Shown piece after piece: positions 13,709 to 16,300 of a stretch of 16,300 nt of DNA. The DNA comes from Actinomycetes bacterium (GTDB taxonomy: Bacteria > Actinomycetota > Actinomycetes > Propionibacteriales > Nocardioidaceae). The notes beneath the pieces are model-generated. The model did not search any database and was not told the DNA's origin. It was given only the letters and a program-made list of their open reading frames with translations. The translations under genes were made by a program, and so were the position numbers. Every line of letters starts with the position of its first letter. Positions within the stretch are counted from its first letter, which is position 1. The stretch covers positions 1 through 16,300 of the forward strand of contig JAEWOG010000084.1 in assembly GCA_023460975.1 (NCBI GenBank), read 5' to 3'.

Positions 13709-16300
13709 GTGAGCACCACGCTGCGAGGCGGCCAGAGGCTTGACCAACCGGAGATGCCGACCGGCCAGATCGTGCTCCAGCCACCACCGGAGCTCCAGGA
13801 AGGCGAGGGCGCCGGTGGCGTCCTCATGAACGCGATCCCGATGCTGGGAAGCCTGGGATCGATCGTCCTGGTCGCCACGATGGGCGGCGCCAACAAGACG
13901 CGGTCATTCCTGGCGGCAGGCATGTTCCTGTTCGCGACCCTGGGCTTCATCATCGTCCAGATCGACCGGCAGCGAAAGCAGCGCGCACAGCAGGTGACGG
14001 GCTCGCGTACGGAGTACCTGCGCTACCTGGCCAACATCCGCAAGATGGCCCGCAACGCCGCCGACCAGCAGCGTCGAGCGCTCAACTGGCACCACCCCGA
14101 GCCCAGCGCGCTGCCTGCCCTGGCGGAGGACCGTACGCGGCTGTGGGAGCACGGCCCGGGCGACGTCAACTTCCTGCACGTGCGCTACGGCCTGTGCTCC
14201 CAGCCCCTCTCGCTGGAGCTCGTGCCGCCCGAGAGCGCGCCGGTCGACCAGGTCGACCCCGCCGCCGCGTCGGCGCTGCACCGGCTCCTGGTGGTGCACC
14301 GCCACCAGCCGAACCTGCCCGCGTCGATCGACATGCGCGCGTTCGACCGCATCGAACTGTGCGGGGACGAGGAGGAGGCACGCGCCACGGCGCGCGCGAT
14401 GATCTGCTCGGTCGCGGCCTTCCACAACCCCGACCAGCTCGTGATCGCCGTCCTCAGCTCCGAGGAGAACCTCACCCACTGGGACTGGATCAAGTGGCTG
14501 CCCCACGCGCAGAGCGCCCGCGAGAGTGACGCCGTGGGGCCGCGCCGCCTCGTGTCCACCTCGCTCGACGACCTCGGCAACCTCCTGCCCCCGGACCTGT
14601 CCGAGCGGCCCCGGTTCGGCGCCGACGAGCGCGCCGCGACGCCCCACATCCTCATCGTCATCGACGGCGGTCACCTGCCCCCCGGCAACCACATCGTTCC
14701 GCCGGACGGCCTGCACGGCGTGACTCTGCTCGATCTCCCCGCCCGGTGGGACGAGCTGGAGGACTCGACCCGCCTGCGGCTCGAGTTCGTCGAGGGCCCC
14801 GACGAGCTCGACAAGCGTCCCGTACGAGCCGTTCGCGTGCGCGAGGAACCGATCAAGGCGCTGGCCGACCAGTGCGACCTGGCCACGGCCGAGGCCTTCG
14901 CGCGCCGCCTCGCCCCGCTCAAGTCGGTGAGCGCCGAAGCGGCCGCCGGTGCCTCCAACACCGTCGACATCACCTCGGCCAACCCCGACCACATGGAGAT
15001 GCTCGGTCTGGGCGACATCCACACCTTCGACACCACCACGGCGTGGCGCCCACGCCCGGCGCGCGACCGCCTGCGGGTCCCGATCGGAGTCGGCGACAGC
15101 GGCGGCCTCGTCCACCTCGACATCAAGGAATCCGCCCAGCAGGGCATGGGTCCGCACGGCCTGGTGATCGGTGCGACGGGTTCCGGAAAGTCGGAGTTCC
15201 TGCGCACCCTGGTGCTCGGCATGGTGATGACCCACTCGCCGGACGCGCTCAACCTGGTCCTCGTCGACTTCAAGGGTGGAGCGACGTTCGCGGGCATGGC
15301 CGACATGCCGCACGTGTCCGCGGTGATCACCAACCTCGAGAACGAGCTCACCCTCGTGGACCGCATGCAGGACGCCCTGTCGGGCGAGATGACGCGCCGC
15401 CAGGAGCTGCTGCGCGACGCGGGCAACTACTCCGGCATCCGGGACTACGAGAAGGCGCGCATGGCAGGCGAGCCCTTGGCCCCGATGCCGTCGCTGTTCA
15501 TCGTGGTCGACGAGTTCTCCGAGATGCTCTCGGCCAAGCCCGAGTTCATCGACCTCTTCGTCGCCATCGGCCGCCTCGGCCGCTCGCTGGGCCTGCACCT
15601 GCTGCTCGCCTCGCAGCGCCTCGAGGAGGGTCGCCTGCGCGGCCTGGAGTCGCACCTGTCCTACCGCGTCGGCCTCCGCACGTTCTCCGCCGGGGAGTCG
15701 CGCGCGGTGCTCGGCGTGCCCGACGCCTACGAGCTGCCCGCCGTCCCCGGCCTGGGCTACCTCAAGCCCGACCAGTCGACGCTACTGCGCTTCAAGGCGG
15801 CCTACGTCTCGGGGCCACCGTCGAGCCGCACCCGCGTCACCCGCGACGAGGGCGGCGCGATCCGCGGCATCCTGCCCTTCACGATCTCCGAGGTGCAGGC
15901 GCTCGACACCACGACCGAGGAGACCCCCGAGGTCCCCACCCCGCAGCCGCAGCAGCAGGGCGAGCAGCCGTCGCTGCTCGACATCGCGGTGCAGCGGAGG
16001 ATCGGCAAGGGCCCCGAGGCGCACCAGGTCTGGCTGCCGCCGCTCGACGTCCCCGACACCCTCGACGAGCTCATGCCCGACCTGGTGGAGAGCCCCGACC
16101 TCGGCCTGACGTCGCCGCAGTGGCGCAACGTGCCGGGCCTGGTCATCCCGCTCGGCACCGTCGACCGCCCGCGCGAGCAGCGCCGGGACACGATGACGCT
16201 GAACCTCACCGGTGCCGCCGGCCACGTCGCCGTCGTCGGCGGCCCGCGCTCGGGCAAGAGCACGCTCCTGCGCAGCATCGTCACCAGCATGGCGCTGGTG
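13709..16300 (+). CDS. eccC: Type VII secretion ATPase EccC (FtsK/SpoIIIE family), 3' end outside window
   Basis: The first 864 codons are uninterrupted to the window edge; full-length EccC is about 1,300 residues. EccC is the motor and substrate receptor of the ESX system. Two membrane helices lie at about 39-85 (NAIPMLGSLGSIVLVATMGG; SFLAAGMFLFATLGFIIVQI). The stalk domain with AEDRTRLWEHGPGDVNFLHV follows. ATPase domain 1 has Walker A GATGSGKS at 488-495 and Walker B FIVVDEF around Asp601-Glu602. A Pro/Gln-rich linker (PTPQPQQQGEQP) leads to ATPase domain 2, whose Walker A GGPRSGKS is at 844-851. A third ATPase domain, which binds the YxxxD-bearing tail of WXG100 substrates, is expected beyond the window. 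The GTG start at 13709 has GAGGGGG seven bases upstream. It is divergent from the second eccD. Confidence 0.96.
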   Translation, partial: MSTTLRGGQRLDQPEMPTGQIVLQPPPELQEGEGAGGVLMNAIPMLGSLGSIVLVATMGGANKTRSFLAAGMFLFATLGFIIVQIDRQRKQRAQQVTGSRTEYLRYLANIRKMARNAADQQRRALNWHHPEPSALPALAEDRTRLWEHGPGDVNFLHVRYGLCSQPLSLELVPPESAPVDQVDPAAASALHRLLVVHRHQPNLPASIDMRAFDRIELCGDEEEARATARAMICSVAAFHNPDQLVIAVLSSEENLTHWDWIKWLPHAQSARESDAVGPRRLVSTSLDDLGNLLPPDLSERPRFGADERAATPHILIVIDGGHLPPGNHIVPPDGLHGVTLLDLPARWDELEDSTRLRLEFVEGPDELDKRPVRAVRVREEPIKALADQCDLATAEAFARRLAPLKSVSAEAAAGASNTVDITSANPDHMEMLGLGDIHTFDTTTAWRPRPARDRLRVPIGVGDSGGLVHLDIKESAQQGMGPHGLVIGATGSGKSEFLRTLVLGMVMTHSPDALNLVLVDFKGGATFAGMADMPHVSAVITNLENELTLVDRMQDALSGEMTRRQELLRDAGNYSGIRDYEKARMAGEPLAPMPSLFIVVDEFSEMLSAKPEFIDLFVAIGRLGRSLGLHLLLASQRLEEGRLRGLESHLSYRVGLRTFSAGESRAVLGVPDAYELPAVPGLGYLKPDQSTLLRFKAAYVSGPPSSRTRVTRDEGGAIRGILPFTISEVQALDTTTEETPEVPTPQPQQQGEQPSLLDIAVQRRIGKGPEAHQVWLPPLDVPDTLDELMPDLVESPDLGLTSPQWRNVPGLVIPLGTVDRPREQRRDTMTLNLTGAAGHVAVVGGPRSGKSTLLRSIVTSMALV

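Noticed and set aside
14143..14529. Plus-strand 128-codon frame inside eccC
   Set aside because: It is a shadow of the continuous eccC frame that starts at 13709 and runs to the window end.

Overview
The window is high-GC DNA (about 70% G+C by eye) with many GTG starts, GC-ending codons and single-strand operons. Gene content and order (dnaX-ybaB-recR followed by lysC-asd, an actinobacterial-type small SRP RNA, a mycosin/Ecc-type type VII secretion locus) point to an actinobacterium, most likely a Nocardioides-like member of the Propionibacteriales. The genus is an inference from gene style, not a database match.

Left part (1-6815) is ordinary chromosome, all read on the minus strand. From right to left in transcription order: the SRP RNA gene (ffs); dnaX-ybaB-recR (replication clamp loader, nucleoid-associated protein, recombination mediator); lysC-asd, the first two steps of the aspartate pathway, one base apart and closed by a clear hairpin; a 453-base gene-free stretch with several repeat or palindrome elements; and a lone type IV prepilin with a class III signal peptide. 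The window begins with 41 bases of pure G/C.

Middle part (6816-7226) holds divergent promoters for ffs (minus) and tRNA-Ser(GGA) (plus), an almost perfect 18-bp hairpin that can terminate transcription from both sides, and a cluster of short inverted and direct repeats built around CTCGACCAAC.

Right part (7227-16300) is a type VII (ESX/T7SSa-like) secretion locus. A minus-strand operon eccD-eccB-mycP (membrane channel subunit, periplasmic/membrane subunit, membrane-anchored protease) is preceded by a separate two-gene WXG100 cassette with its own strong hairpin terminator and a possible ECF-type promoter. Upstream of that is a second, divergent EccD-like protein (ubiquitin-like domain plus 11 predicted membrane segments). 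It is divergently arranged to the FtsK/SpoIIIE-type ATPase gene eccC on the plus strand, which runs off the window end just after its second P-loop.

The least ordinary observations are: the two different EccD subunits in one locus, with no EccE seen; a mycosin with altered residues around its catalytic Asp and Ser; the insulated esx cassette; the repeat cluster beside tRNA-Ser; the repeat-rich leader of the orphan prepilin; and a marked excess of the palindrome CGTACG (24 copies). I see no transposase, integrase, CRISPR array or phage gene.
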